Assembly (NCBI GenBank): GCA_032250905.1 | Contig: JAVVEQ010000001.1 | Span: forward strand, 124,001-188,000 | Direction: 5' to 3' | Length of the DNA: 64,000 nucleotides | DNA from: Desulfotignum sp032250905 | Lineage (GTDB): Bacteria; Desulfobacterota; Desulfobacteria; Desulfobacterales; Desulfobacteraceae | Shown here: positions 51,290 to 59,648 of the stretch, piece after piece | Layout of the letters: the number at the start of each line of letters is the position of its first letter | How positions within the stretch are numbered: position 1 is the first letter of the stretch | Program-made: the position numbers and the translations under genes | The notes under the pieces: model-generated | Seen by the model: only the letters and a program-made list of their open reading frames with translations | What the model was told of the DNA's origin: nothing | Databases searched by the model: none

Positions 51290-52591
51290 TCACTTCATTA
51301 TACCCGGCAGAAACAATGCGATCTGGGGAAATACCGTTATCAGGAACACCACCACAAAAATGGCCAGCAAAAAGACAATGGTTCCCTTGTATACCTCACC
51401 CATGGACACATCGGCCACGCCGGAAATCACAAAAATATTCAATCCCAACGGCGGGGTGATCAGGCCCGCTTCCATCATGAGAACGGAGATGACACCAAAC
51501 CAGATGGGATTGAATCCCAGTTCAAGAATGGTAGGGAAAATGACCGGCAGAGTCAGCACCATCATCGAGGTGGCATCCAGAAAACACCCCAGAATCACAT
51601 ATCCCACAAGAATGATAAACAGGATGAAATAAGGGGACAGATCCACCTGAACCAGCCACATGGACAGTTTCATGGGGATCATGGTCAACGCCATGAAATA
51701 GGTGAATAAATAGGCACCGGCCAGAATCATGAATATCATCACCGACACCCGGGTGGTGGACTTCAAAGCGTCTATCAGGTTGCTCCAGGTCATTTTTTTT
51801 TTGGCAACGGTGATGACAAAAAGGAAAAAAGCTCCCAGCGCACCGGCTTCATTCGGTGTGAAAAAACCCAGATAGATCCCCCCCATTACCAGCAGGAAGA
51901 CCGCGATCAGCTCCCAGACCGTCACCAGGGCCTTCAGTTTTTCCAGGAATGGCACCCGTTCGGGGTTTTGCGGGGCAGCAGACGGTTTGATCATCACCCA
52001 GAGGATGATAATGACGCAAAAAGCCAGTGCCAGCAGAAATCCGGGAAGAAATCCTGCGATCAGCAGTTTGCCGATGGATTGCTCGGTGAGGATCCCATAG
52101 ACCACAAATCCGATACTCGGCGGAATGAGAAACCCCAGGGTTCCCCCGGCGGCAACGGTTCCCGTGGCCAGCTGGTCGTCATACTCATATTTTTTCATTT
52201 CCGGCAATGCCACCCGTCCCAGGGTGGCGGCAGTGGCCACCGATGAGCCGCAGATGGCGGCAAAGCCGGAACAGGCGCCGATGGTGGCGATCCCAAGCCC
52301 CCCCGGCAACCGCCTCAGCCACTTGTCCGCAACCTTATATATTCCCTGGCTCAGGCCGGAGGCCGTTGCAAACTCTCCCATGATGACAAACAACGGGATG
52401 ACCGTAAAGGAATAAGTGGTAAAGGTACCGTAAAACGATTTCACCAGGGTGGGCAGGGCAACGGTAATATCGGTCATGAAACTGATGCCCCAAAATCCCA
52501 CAAATGCCAGGGAGAACCCGATGGGCATGCCGATTAAGAGAAGAAAAAACAACACTGCAATGCCGATGATACCGAGTATATGAGGGTCCAT
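51290..52591 (-). CDS. TRAP transporter large permease (DctM family), nicotinate operon
   Basis: Encodes 433 aa from the ATG at 52591. It has about 12 membrane helices with CSGFAAICGSSVATAATLGR, AAGGTLGFLIPPSIGFVVYG, FFTPNEAGALGAFFLFVITV and LGCFLDATSMMVLTLPVIFP as DctM landmarks. It is similar in plan to the other DctM in the window but clearly a separate paralogue. It likely takes up nicotinate or a related pyridine carboxylate for the enzymes encoded downstream. Confidence 0.92.
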   Translation of the reverse strand: MDPHILGIIGIAVLFFLLLIGMPIGFSLAFVGFWGISFMTDITVALPTLVKSFYGTFTTYSFTVIPLFVIMGEFATASGLSQGIYKVADKWLRRLPGGLGIATIGACSGFAAICGSSVATAATLGRVALPEMKKYEYDDQLATGTVAAGGTLGFLIPPSIGFVVYGILTEQSIGKLLIAGFLPGFLLALAFCVIIILWVMIKPSAAPQNPERVPFLEKLKALVTVWELIAVFLLVMGGIYLGFFTPNEAGALGAFFLFVITVAKKKMTWSNLIDALKSTTRVSVMIFMILAGAYLFTYFMALTMIPMKLSMWLVQVDLSPYFILFIILVGYVILGCFLDATSMMVLTLPVIFPTILELGFNPIWFGVISVLMMEAGLITPPLGLNIFVISGVADVSMGEVYKGTIVFLLAIFVVVFLITVFPQIALFLPGIMK

Positions 52592-52613
52592 TTTCCTTTT
52601 CTTTCCTGTTGGA

Positions 52614-53135
52614 TTATTCCAAGGCTTGTCCAAAGATAATTTCTGATAGGGATGCTACCATTTCTTTCACTATTTCCAGGGACAGCAAAAGTGCCCCCAC
52701 AGGCAGCAGAAAATGCACCGGATACAGGGGAATCCCCAGGCTGTCCGTGGTGGTGCCGAACTGGTATTCCTCTACGCCCATGACCACACCATACCACACC
52801 AGCATGACAATGATCTGAAAACTCAACAGGGCCGTCAGCAGATTCATGGCAGCTGCTGCCCGGACGGGAAGTTTCTCCACCAGCATTGTCACACGGACAT
52901 TGGCGCCGGCACCATGGGTATAGGCAATTCCCAGAATGCCGAATATGGCCAGCATTACCTCACTGACCTCCAGGGCACCGGGAATGGGGCTGGAAAAAAA
53001 GTACCGAAACACCACATCCAGGGTGGTCAGAAACATCATCAGCAGGACCCAGCCCATGCCGATGGCCAATCCAGCCCGGCTCAACCAGCCGATTCCCTGA
53101 TCCATCCTCTTCATCCATCCAGGTGCATGTCTCAT
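52614..53135 (-). CDS. TRAP transporter small permease (DctQ family), nicotinate operon
   Basis: Encodes 173 aa from the ATG at 53135; an upstream TTG at 53174 and ATGs at 53114 or 53105 are alternatives, none with a strong ribosome site. It has four membrane helices with LDVVFRYFFSSPIPGALEVS and ANVRVTMLVEKLPVRAAAAM, the usual DctQ motifs. It pairs with the DctM gene that follows by 22 bp. The gene lies just behind a strong hairpin, so it may be made at a lower level than the binding protein. Confidence 0.85.
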   Translation of the reverse strand: MRHAPGWMKRMDQGIGWLSRAGLAIGMGWVLLMMFLTTLDVVFRYFFSSPIPGALEVSEVMLAIFGILGIAYTHGAGANVRVTMLVEKLPVRAAAAMNLLTALLSFQIIVMLVWYGVVMGVEEYQFGTTTDSLGIPLYPVHFLLPVGALLLSLEIVKEMVASLSEIIFGQALE

Positions 53136-53175
53136 GAGTTCGTATTCCAGTATCAGTTGTTTCAGTGAGTTCAAA

Positions 53176-53210
53176 GGGTTCAGACCGCTTTCGCGATGCC
53201 GTCTGAACCC
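53176..53210 (-). terminator. Intercistronic hairpin after the TRAP binding-protein gene
   Basis: GGGTTCAGAC and GTCTGAACCC form a perfect 10-bp stem around 15 nt, 22 bp after the DctP stop, followed on the minus strand by TTTG. As in the ABC operon, it separates the binding protein from the membrane subunits, probably for partial termination or mRNA protection. Confidence 0.7.
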
Positions 53211-53232
53211 GTTATAAATCCATACTTACAGG

Positions 53233-54291
53233 TTAATAAGGACAAGCATCAAACGGCACATCCACCTTGCTCAGTTCTTCCTTGAACATCACCAGGGCTT
53301 TTTGGGCCGGCAGACCCTTTGCTTCCAGATCTTCTGCCCATGTAACCAGCACATCTCCGAACTTCTTGTCCCAGATTTTCTGCTCCGCATCACTCAACGG
53401 GATAATTTCCACTTTTTCACCGAAACCGTTCATGGTTTCTTCATACCAGGTTTCATCAAAAATACCGGCGATCTTGTAGGCATCCCGTCCCACTTCTTCA
53501 ATGATCGGTTTCAGATCGTCAGGCACCTTTTTCCAGAACCGTTGGTTGACAAACAGGCCTTCGGACACACAGCCGAAAGAGGTGGGAACCCCGTATCTGG
53601 CTACCTCATCCAGTTTAAAAGCCTTGATCAGCGCCGGGCAGGTCACGACCCCGTCAATGACCCCGGTTTCCATGGACATGTAAACATCCCCCAGGGGCAT
53701 GAAAATGGGAATGGCACCCAGCGCTTCCAGGGCCTTGGTTTGAAGGCCTCCGGGACTCCTGATTTTCATCCCCTTGACATCATCGATGGAAATGACTTTT
53801 TTTGTGGTCCACAAATGGGCCATCACGCAGTTGTTGATATGCAGTACTTTGATGTCCTTGAATTCCGAATGCAGCAGGCGGTTATGCATGGCCATGCCGG
53901 CTTCGGCTCCTTTCCATTTTGCCGGACAGGTAATGGGGGAAGACAGCACATCCGACAGCGGAAACCGTCCCGGTGTCCAGCTCAAGGTTGCATACCCCAT
54001 GTCTGACAGACCGGTCTTGATAATGTCATAATGGTCCGCCCCTTTTCCCAGGGCCCCACCGGCATACATATTATAGGTAATGCGCCCGTTGCTCCTTTTT
54101 TTCATTTCTTCCAGCATGGGAATCCACAGTTTCTGGACATCCGCACCGCTTGGCACATGCCAGGTGCTGAACCGGATATTAATCTTTTCATCTCCAGCCC
54201 AGGCACTTCCGGAAAAAATAGCCAGGCCTGCCAGTGACACCAGCACGAGAACCCCAAAACATACCTTTTTGAAACCATTTTTCTTCATCAT
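53233..54291 (-). CDS. TRAP transporter substrate-binding protein (DctP family), nicotinate operon
   Basis: Encodes 352 aa from the ATG at 54291 with GGAGG 9 nt upstream. A signal peptide covers about 1-32 (VCFGVLVLVSLAGLAIFSGS). KINIRFSTWHVPSGADVQKL starts the mature protein, and DDVKGMKIRSPGGLQTKALE carries the ligand-carboxylate arginine. It probably captures nicotinate or 6-hydroxynicotinate, given that the rest of the operon degrades it; no direct evidence for the ligand is visible. Confidence 0.9.
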   Translation of the reverse strand: MMKKNGFKKVCFGVLVLVSLAGLAIFSGSAWAGDEKINIRFSTWHVPSGADVQKLWIPMLEEMKKRSNGRITYNMYAGGALGKGADHYDIIKTGLSDMGYATLSWTPGRFPLSDVLSSPITCPAKWKGAEAGMAMHNRLLHSEFKDIKVLHINNCVMAHLWTTKKVISIDDVKGMKIRSPGGLQTKALEALGAIPIFMPLGDVYMSMETGVIDGVVTCPALIKAFKLDEVARYGVPTSFGCVSEGLFVNQRFWKKVPDDLKPIIEEVGRDAYKIAGIFDETWYEETMNGFGEKVEIIPLSDAEQKIWDKKFGDVLVTWAEDLEAKGLPAQKALVMFKEELSKVDVPFDACPY

Positions 54292-54352
54292 GCTGCTCTT
54301 CCTCCTTATCATTGTTGTGGTGTTGATTTTCAGACATTGAAAATCAAAAAAA

Positions 54353-55837
54353 TCATCCCCATCGTTCCGTCACGGTTTTCTGATCCATGAACAGGCGCAT
54401 GGAATCGATCCGGCTTTTGGCCACGCCCTGGGCAGATTTGTTTTTTGATCCCAGAGGGAAAAAGGCATAAGGCTGGGGAACCGGCAGGTTTATCCCCACA
54501 TTTCCCACATCCGCCTCTTTTATGAACCGTCTTGCAACGTGTCCCTCACGGGTGAAAATACACGCGGAATGACCGTAATCATCCTTGTTGTTGATCCAGT
54601 CCAGAGCTTCGTCCAGGTCTTTTGCCCGCATCAGGTTGGCCACGGGTCCAAAGGATTCTTCCCGGGCGATAAACATATCCGGAGTGACATTGTCAAAGAT
54701 CGTGGGTCCTACAAAATAGCCGTTTTCGCAGCCCGGTACCTTCACATTTCTGCCGTCCAGGATCATCTGCCCGCCTTCTTGAATACCTTTTTCGATAAAT
54801 TTCAGTATCTTTTCCTTTCCTGCCCGGGACACCAGCGGTCCCAGCTCCACGGTCTCATCCAGACCGTATCCCAATTTCATGGCCGCCGAGGCTGCCGTAA
54901 AGGCCTTTTTGAAACGGTCATACACATCCCCGACGAGAATCAGGTTGTCCGCCCCCAGGCACCGCTGACCCGTCATGCCATAGCAACCCCTCAATATTCC
55001 CTGAATGGCCTGATCGATGGGGGTGTCGGGCATCAGCACCACATGATTTTTGCCATTGCCGTTGATGGATGCCTCTTTTCCCAGCTTGCCGGCCTGGGCG
55101 AACAACTGACGGCCAACACCGGTGGAACCGATGAATCCCACCCCTTTGACATGGGGATTTTCCATAATTTTGGCATTGATATGCCGCCCGCCGTAGACCA
55201 GGTTCATCAGCCCTTTAGGAAATCCATCCACCATGTCCACCACATCGAATATCGCTTTGGCACTGACCGGCACATCCTTGCTTGGGCTCACCACAACCGG
55301 GCATCCGCTGGCAAGCGCATAGGGAACAAAGGAGGACCAGGCGTGCATGGGGATATTGTTGGGGGTGATAATAAGAAATACGCCTCTGGGTTCCCATAAA
55401 AGGGTCTGGTCCAGACCTCTGGCGAGATCATTGACCTGCTCTCCCTTGGTGAGCAGCAGCAGGGCCGAACAGGCGGATTCAATGTTTTCAATACACCTGC
55501 GGATGGTTCCCTTTGCTTCTCCCATGGTGCGGCCATGATCCTGGACCAGGATCCGGCATAGAGGATCAAACTGTTCTTCAAACTTGCCTCTCAGATCGAA
55601 CAGATACCGGGCCTTATCCCTGACCGGCACCTTTTTCCATTCCCCGAGAGCCGCCTGGGCAGATGCCACCGCCTGATCCACCTCGGCATCCGTTGCCGTC
55701 GGAAAGGTGGCGATCACCTCGCCGGTTGCCGGGTTTGTGGCTTCTGATACATCCGTAGCCGCCGAATCCTTCCACTCACCGTCGACATACAGTTTCAGCT
55801 TTCCATAATTTTTTTCAACTTCCGATAAAATTGCCAT
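54353..55837 (-). CDS. CoA-acylating aldehyde dehydrogenase, methylmalonate-semialdehyde dehydrogenase-like
   Basis: Encodes 494 aa from the ATG at 55837 (GAGG 7 nt upstream). LYVDGEWKDSAATDVSEATN and NPATGEVIATFPTATDAEVD match MmsA/IolA. The catalytic Cys is 293 in MTGQRCLGAD. The general-base Glu of ordinary aldehyde dehydrogenases is replaced (INGNGKNHVVLMPDTP), as in the CoA-acylating MMSDH group. Arginines equivalent to the two that matter in Bacillus IolA appear present (Arg 114 in IRRCIENIE, Arg 292 in GQRC). MMSDH converts a 2-alkyl malonate semialdehyde to an acyl-CoA plus CO2. 2-Formylglutarate, the enamidase product, is such a compound and would give glutaryl-CoA. The gene is first after the regulator. 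Confidence 0.87.
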   Translation of the reverse strand: MAILSEVEKNYGKLKLYVDGEWKDSAATDVSEATNPATGEVIATFPTATDAEVDQAVASAQAALGEWKKVPVRDKARYLFDLRGKFEEQFDPLCRILVQDHGRTMGEAKGTIRRCIENIESACSALLLLTKGEQVNDLARGLDQTLLWEPRGVFLIITPNNIPMHAWSSFVPYALASGCPVVVSPSKDVPVSAKAIFDVVDMVDGFPKGLMNLVYGGRHINAKIMENPHVKGVGFIGSTGVGRQLFAQAGKLGKEASINGNGKNHVVLMPDTPIDQAIQGILRGCYGMTGQRCLGADNLILVGDVYDRFKKAFTAASAAMKLGYGLDETVELGPLVSRAGKEKILKFIEKGIQEGGQMILDGRNVKVPGCENGYFVGPTIFDNVTPDMFIAREESFGPVANLMRAKDLDEALDWINNKDDYGHSACIFTREGHVARRFIKEADVGNVGINLPVPQPYAFFPLGSKNKSAQGVAKSRIDSMRLFMDQKTVTERWG

Positions 55838-55845
55838 TTTTTTCC

Positions 55846-56556
55846 TCAATTGATTAACAGGTTAATTTGTGTTGAACTATGGTCATTATTTTTCTTTTTT
55901 TCCGCATTTGAAAAACTTGGCAGATTCAGCAAAAAATTCATGGCGTTCATGACATGATCGGTCATCAACTGGCAGGCTTTTTCTTTGTCTTTCTCGAGAA
56001 TTTTCTGAAGAATCTGTTCATGATACGCGCAGGAGGTATCCAGGTGTTCCCGGAAATGGAGAGTCTGGTAACTGAATCTCCGGATCTGCTTGTGAAGATT
56101 TGATGCAAAATTCAGCAACCGTTGATTGCCCGCGACCTCCATGATCATGACATGAAATTTCTGGTGAGTTTTCTGGTATTTCAAAATATCACAATCTCCG
56201 GTGCCGGCCGCCTGAGCCATACGGTGAACGATTGCACAGAGCGTCTTGCGATGTCTGTCGCTGAACCGGTCCATTGCCAGGGATGTGGCAAGAGAATAAA
56301 GAGATGCCTTGAGCATATAGATTTCCCTGACATCCGCGTCCGTCATTTCAGGGACAAATGCCCCTCTCCGGGGTTTTCTCACCACCAGTCCCTGTGCTTC
56401 AAGGACTTTGAAAGCCTCTCGGATGGGTGGGCGGCTGACCCCCAGCCGTTCCGCAATCTCATCTTCCTTGAGTTGCTGACCGGGGTGAAATTCATTGGTT
56501 ACAATAAGATTTTCAATATAGTCCCTGGTCATATCGGTAAGGGATTTAACTTTCAT
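55846..56556 (-). CDS. GntR-family (FCD) transcriptional regulator of the nicotinate operon
   Basis: Encodes 236 aa. A winged helix-turn-helix at about 8-70 (HPGQQLKEDEIAERLGVSRP, PIREAFKVLEAQGLVVRKPR) is followed by an all-helical FCD ligand domain (about 78-215, with the metal/ligand histidines in HQKFHVMIMEVAGNQR and CAYHEQIL). It is the first gene of the operon, 8 bp ahead of the aldehyde dehydrogenase, and is divergent from the DUF1638-hydantoinase gene. A GntR-type palindrome sits 52 bp upstream of its ATG. It likely represses both directions until a pathway compound binds. Confidence 0.9.
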   Translation of the reverse strand: MKVKSLTDMTRDYIENLIVTNEFHPGQQLKEDEIAERLGVSRPPIREAFKVLEAQGLVVRKPRRGAFVPEMTDADVREIYMLKASLYSLATSLAMDRFSDRHRKTLCAIVHRMAQAAGTGDCDILKYQKTHQKFHVMIMEVAGNQRLLNFASNLHKQIRRFSYQTLHFREHLDTSCAYHEQILQKILEKDKEKACQLMTDHVMNAMNFLLNLPSFSNAEKKKNNDHSSTQINLLIN

Positions 56557-56607
56557 ACAAAATATCCTGTGATAGTCCGGTTAATACTGAATTCTCGTCT
56601 ATTGTTT

Positions 56608-56654
56608 ATTGTATACAATTTATGGAAAATCATTGTCAACGATTATTTTCCATA
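56608..56654. promoter_or_regulatory. Operator region of the divergent GntR / DUF1638 promoters
   Basis: ATTGTATACAAT (56608-56619) is a perfect 12-bp palindrome of the type bound by FCD-GntR regulators. Next to it TATGGAAAAT (56621-56630) and ATTTTCCATA (56645-56654) form a perfect 10-bp inverted repeat with a 14-bp spacer. Confidence 0.65.
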
Positions 56655-56664
56655 AAAAAAACCA

Positions 56665-56694
56665 TTGACAGATAATGCTCAAGTTATTTATTTT
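56665..56694 (+). promoter_or_regulatory. Sigma70-type promoter of the DUF1638-hydantoinase gene
   Basis: TTGACA (56665-56670), 18 bp, TATTTT (56689-56694). It lies directly beside the inverted repeat at 56621-56654, so a bound repressor would be close to the -35 box. Confidence 0.55.
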
Positions 56695-56733
56695 ATTTGG
56701 TTACGTAAAAATATTGAGTCCAAGGAACCACAT

Positions 56734-59550
56734 ATGAAATCCAATCCCCATATTATTGCCTGCGCAGTCCTGGCCAGGGACATCAAAGAGGTCGCCCGGG
56801 AGATGGGCCTGAAACCGGTATACAAATTTCTGGAAGCCGGACTCCATGAAAACCCTCACAAGCTCAACACCCAGGTACAGGAAGCCATAGATCAGATTTC
56901 AGAGCAGGGGAGTGCGGACCGCATTATCATCGGTTATGGGATCTGCGGAAAAGGCACGGTGGGATTGACATCCCGGGACATTCCCCTGGTGATCCCCAGG
57001 GTCCATGACTGCATCGCCCTGTTTCTGGGAGGGGATGCCGCCTATCAGGAACAGTTCAAAAAATATCCCGGCACCTATTATCTGTCTGCCGGATGGTGTG
57101 AGGAAAAAGCGATACCTGTATCCCAGCGCCGGGGCCGTGCCTGGTTCGGCAACCGCCAGCTGGTGTATGAAGACGTGAAAAATACCCATGGCCGGACAGC
57201 GGCCGACCACACCTTTGCGTTCCTCAACTCCTGGCAGAAAAACTATCAGCGGGCCGCATTCATCGAAACCCGTTCCGGACAGGCTGCCAGATACGAGCAG
57301 ATGGCAAAGGAGATGGCTGAAGAATACGGATGGCGGTTTGAACGGATCAAGGGGGACCAGTGTCTGATCCACCAGATGCTGACTGCCACCGAATCCACCT
57401 CCGGGGTTCTGGTAGTGCCACCGGGCCATACCATCACGTTTGACCCGGTGGGGTCCACGCTGTCCGCCTGCCCTCGGTGGACCGCAGGTGTCGGCGCTGT
57501 CCCACAGGAAACCGAATGCGTGGTCCCGTCCGACCTCCCTGACACGGACTCCGGTATGAAAATCCAAACCGGTTTAGGAATCGATGCCGGCGGCACCTAC
57601 ACGGACGCTGTGGTCTATGATCTGGAGAACCGCACCACCTGTTGCAAGGCCAAGGCCCTGACCACCAAATGGGATTTTACCCTCGGCATTGAAACCGCAC
57701 TTGCCAGACTGGATACCGATCAGCTGGCTAAAGTGGAACTGGTGGCGTTGTCCACCACCCTGGCCACCAACGCCATTGTAGAGAACGAGGGACAGACAGT
57801 GGGCATGCTTTTGATGCCGCCCCCGGGCCTGGATGAACACACCATTGTCTACTCCCCCAAAGCCGTGATCACCGGCAAACTGGATATCGCCGGCCGGGAA
57901 AAGGCGCCGGTGGACCCGGACCAGGTCAGAAAAATCGCAGATGACATGATGCACCGACACGGGGTCACCGCCTTTGCCGTGTCCGGCTATGCCGGGGCCG
58001 TGAACCCGGCCCATGAACTGGCGGTTAAAAAGGTTCTCCAGGAACACACCCGCCTGTTCGTCAGTTGCGGCCATGAACTGTCCGATTCCCTGAATTTTGA
58101 AACCCGGGCCGTCACCGCCATGCTAAACGCCCGGATCATTCCCCGGCTCACCCACCTGCTGGCGGACCTGGAACAGGTGTTGGAACGATTCAATATCGCA
58201 GCCCCCATCGTGGTGGTCAAAGGGGACGGGACCCTGATGGATGCCGCCATGGCCAAAAAACGACCCGTGGAAACCATTCTGTCCGGTCCGGCCGCTTCCG
58301 TGGCCGGGGCAAGGCACCTCACCGGCATAACCGATGCCCTGGTGGTAGACATGGGCGGCACCACCACAGACACGGCTGCGTTGAAAAATAATCTGGTGCG
58401 CCTCAATGAAAAAGGCTCCAAAGTCGGGGGCCGGCGCACCCATGTCCAAGCCCTGGATATCCGCACCACCGGCCTGGGCGGTGACAGCCGGATTCTTTTT
58501 GAAAAAGGATCGTTTATCATCGGTCCCGGCCGGGTGGCGCCGGTTGCCTGGCTGGCCACACATCGAACCGGAACCGATGAAGCCCTGGAGTATATCACCC
58601 ACCACCTGAACCGGTTCACCACTTCCACCCAAAAAATGCAGATCGTTACCGCCACCGGATCGGTGAACCTGTCCCATCTAACGCCCATGGAAGAACAGGT
58701 GCTCTCTCTGGTGACCCAAAGGCCCTATTCCATTGAAGAGCTGGTCACAAAAACCGGGGTGCTCACGGATGCCGGCCTTCCCCTGGCCCGGCTTGAGGAA
58801 CAGTTCGCCATCCAGCGGTGCGGCCTGACTTTCACGGACCTGCTGCATATCCAGGAAAAATTCACCCGGTGGAACCGGGACGCGGCAAAAACATACTGTG
58901 AATTCATGGCATTTCTGGCCGGCATGGATATGGAAAATATGATCCCTCTGCTCATGAAAAAAGGAATCCTGCGCCTGACCCTGGAACTGCTCAAGCGGCA
59001 GCTGGATGATAAGATCGATCCGGATGGGTTAACCTCCTGCCCGGTATGCCAGGCACTGATCGACAACATGATGGCCGGCGGCAGCCCGGATTTCCAGGTA
59101 CGCATCAACCTGAAGCGGCCGGTGATCGGCATCGGGGCCCCCATCGGGTTTTTCCTGGCAGATGCCGCCCGGGCCCTGGGTGCAGAGGCGATACTGCCTG
59201 AAGATGCGGATGTGGCCAACGCCATCGGGGCCATCACCTCGGATGTGATGGTTCACCGCCAGATCCGGATTACCCCTGGCCATCAGGGCGGATTCATGGT
59301 GGAGGGTATTGCCGGCACCCGCCAGTTCAAGGTATTTGATTCGGCCGACGCCTTTGCCAGAGACACCCTGGTTCAGAAAGTCCGGGATTTAGGGCGGTCT
59401 GCCGGTACTTCCTGCCGCACCGTGACCCTGTCCATCAAAGACAAAGCCCCAAAAACCGCCTCAGGCGATCCCATCTTCATGGAGCGGGTGATCCAGGCCA
59501 CCCTCACTGGCCGGCCCGACCGGGTGATTCAAAAAGCGATTCCGGCATGA
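56734..59550 (+). CDS. DUF1638 domain fused to hydantoinase/oxoprolinase-type ATPase
   Basis: Encodes 938 aa from the ATG at 56734 (AAGGAA upstream). Residues 1 to about 260 match DUF1638 (HIIACAVLARDIKEVAREMG, GSADRIIIGYGICGKGTVGL, VIPRVHDCIALFLGGDAAYQ). From about 278 it is a hydantoinase A/oxoprolinase domain: GIDAGGTYTDAVVYDLENRT, LSTTLATNAIVENEGQTVGM, DALVVDMGGTTTDTAALKNN and IGPGRVAPVAWLAT, an ASKHA ATPase fold. DUF1638 genes are often seen near corrinoid methyltransferases, and corrinoid-activating proteins also use ASKHA ATPases, so a role in reviving inactive corrinoid protein is conceivable. ATP-dependent lactam opening is the alternative. It is divergent from the nicotinate operon with a shared operator region. 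Confidence 0.85.
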   Translation: MKSNPHIIACAVLARDIKEVAREMGLKPVYKFLEAGLHENPHKLNTQVQEAIDQISEQGSADRIIIGYGICGKGTVGLTSRDIPLVIPRVHDCIALFLGGDAAYQEQFKKYPGTYYLSAGWCEEKAIPVSQRRGRAWFGNRQLVYEDVKNTHGRTAADHTFAFLNSWQKNYQRAAFIETRSGQAARYEQMAKEMAEEYGWRFERIKGDQCLIHQMLTATESTSGVLVVPPGHTITFDPVGSTLSACPRWTAGVGAVPQETECVVPSDLPDTDSGMKIQTGLGIDAGGTYTDAVVYDLENRTTCCKAKALTTKWDFTLGIETALARLDTDQLAKVELVALSTTLATNAIVENEGQTVGMLLMPPPGLDEHTIVYSPKAVITGKLDIAGREKAPVDPDQVRKIADDMMHRHGVTAFAVSGYAGAVNPAHELAVKKVLQEHTRLFVSCGHELSDSLNFETRAVTAMLNARIIPRLTHLLADLEQVLERFNIAAPIVVVKGDGTLMDAAMAKKRPVETILSGPAASVAGARHLTGITDALVVDMGGTTTDTAALKNNLVRLNEKGSKVGGRRTHVQALDIRTTGLGGDSRILFEKGSFIIGPGRVAPVAWLATHRTGTDEALEYITHHLNRFTTSTQKMQIVTATGSVNLSHLTPMEEQVLSLVTQRPYSIEELVTKTGVLTDAGLPLARLEEQFAIQRCGLTFTDLLHIQEKFTRWNRDAAKTYCEFMAFLAGMDMENMIPLLMKKGILRLTLELLKRQLDDKIDPDGLTSCPVCQALIDNMMAGGSPDFQVRINLKRPVIGIGAPIGFFLADAARALGAEAILPEDADVANAIGAITSDVMVHRQIRITPGHQGGFMVEGIAGTRQFKVFDSADAFARDTLVQKVRDLGRSAGTSCRTVTLSIKDKAPKTASGDPIFMERVIQATLTGRPDRVIQKAIPA

Positions 59551-59621
59551 CCGTCCTGATTCTGATTACCGCCATCGCCTTTGTCCTGATGCTGTGCCAG
59601 AATACCGGGGTCAGACGCTGA
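59547..59621 (+). CDS. Possible 24-aa membrane peptide
   Basis: An ATG at 59547 overlaps the stop of the preceding gene as ATGA and opens a 24-codon frame: MTVLILITAIAFVLMLCQNT then GVRR. It is one hydrophobic helix with a positive C-terminus. Translational coupling makes it plausible as a small membrane protein, but length and lack of homologues I know keep confidence low. Confidence 0.35.
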   Translation: MTVLILITAIAFVLMLCQNTGVRR

Positions 59622-59648
59622 AAACTGACGTCGAATGTACCGAACGCA

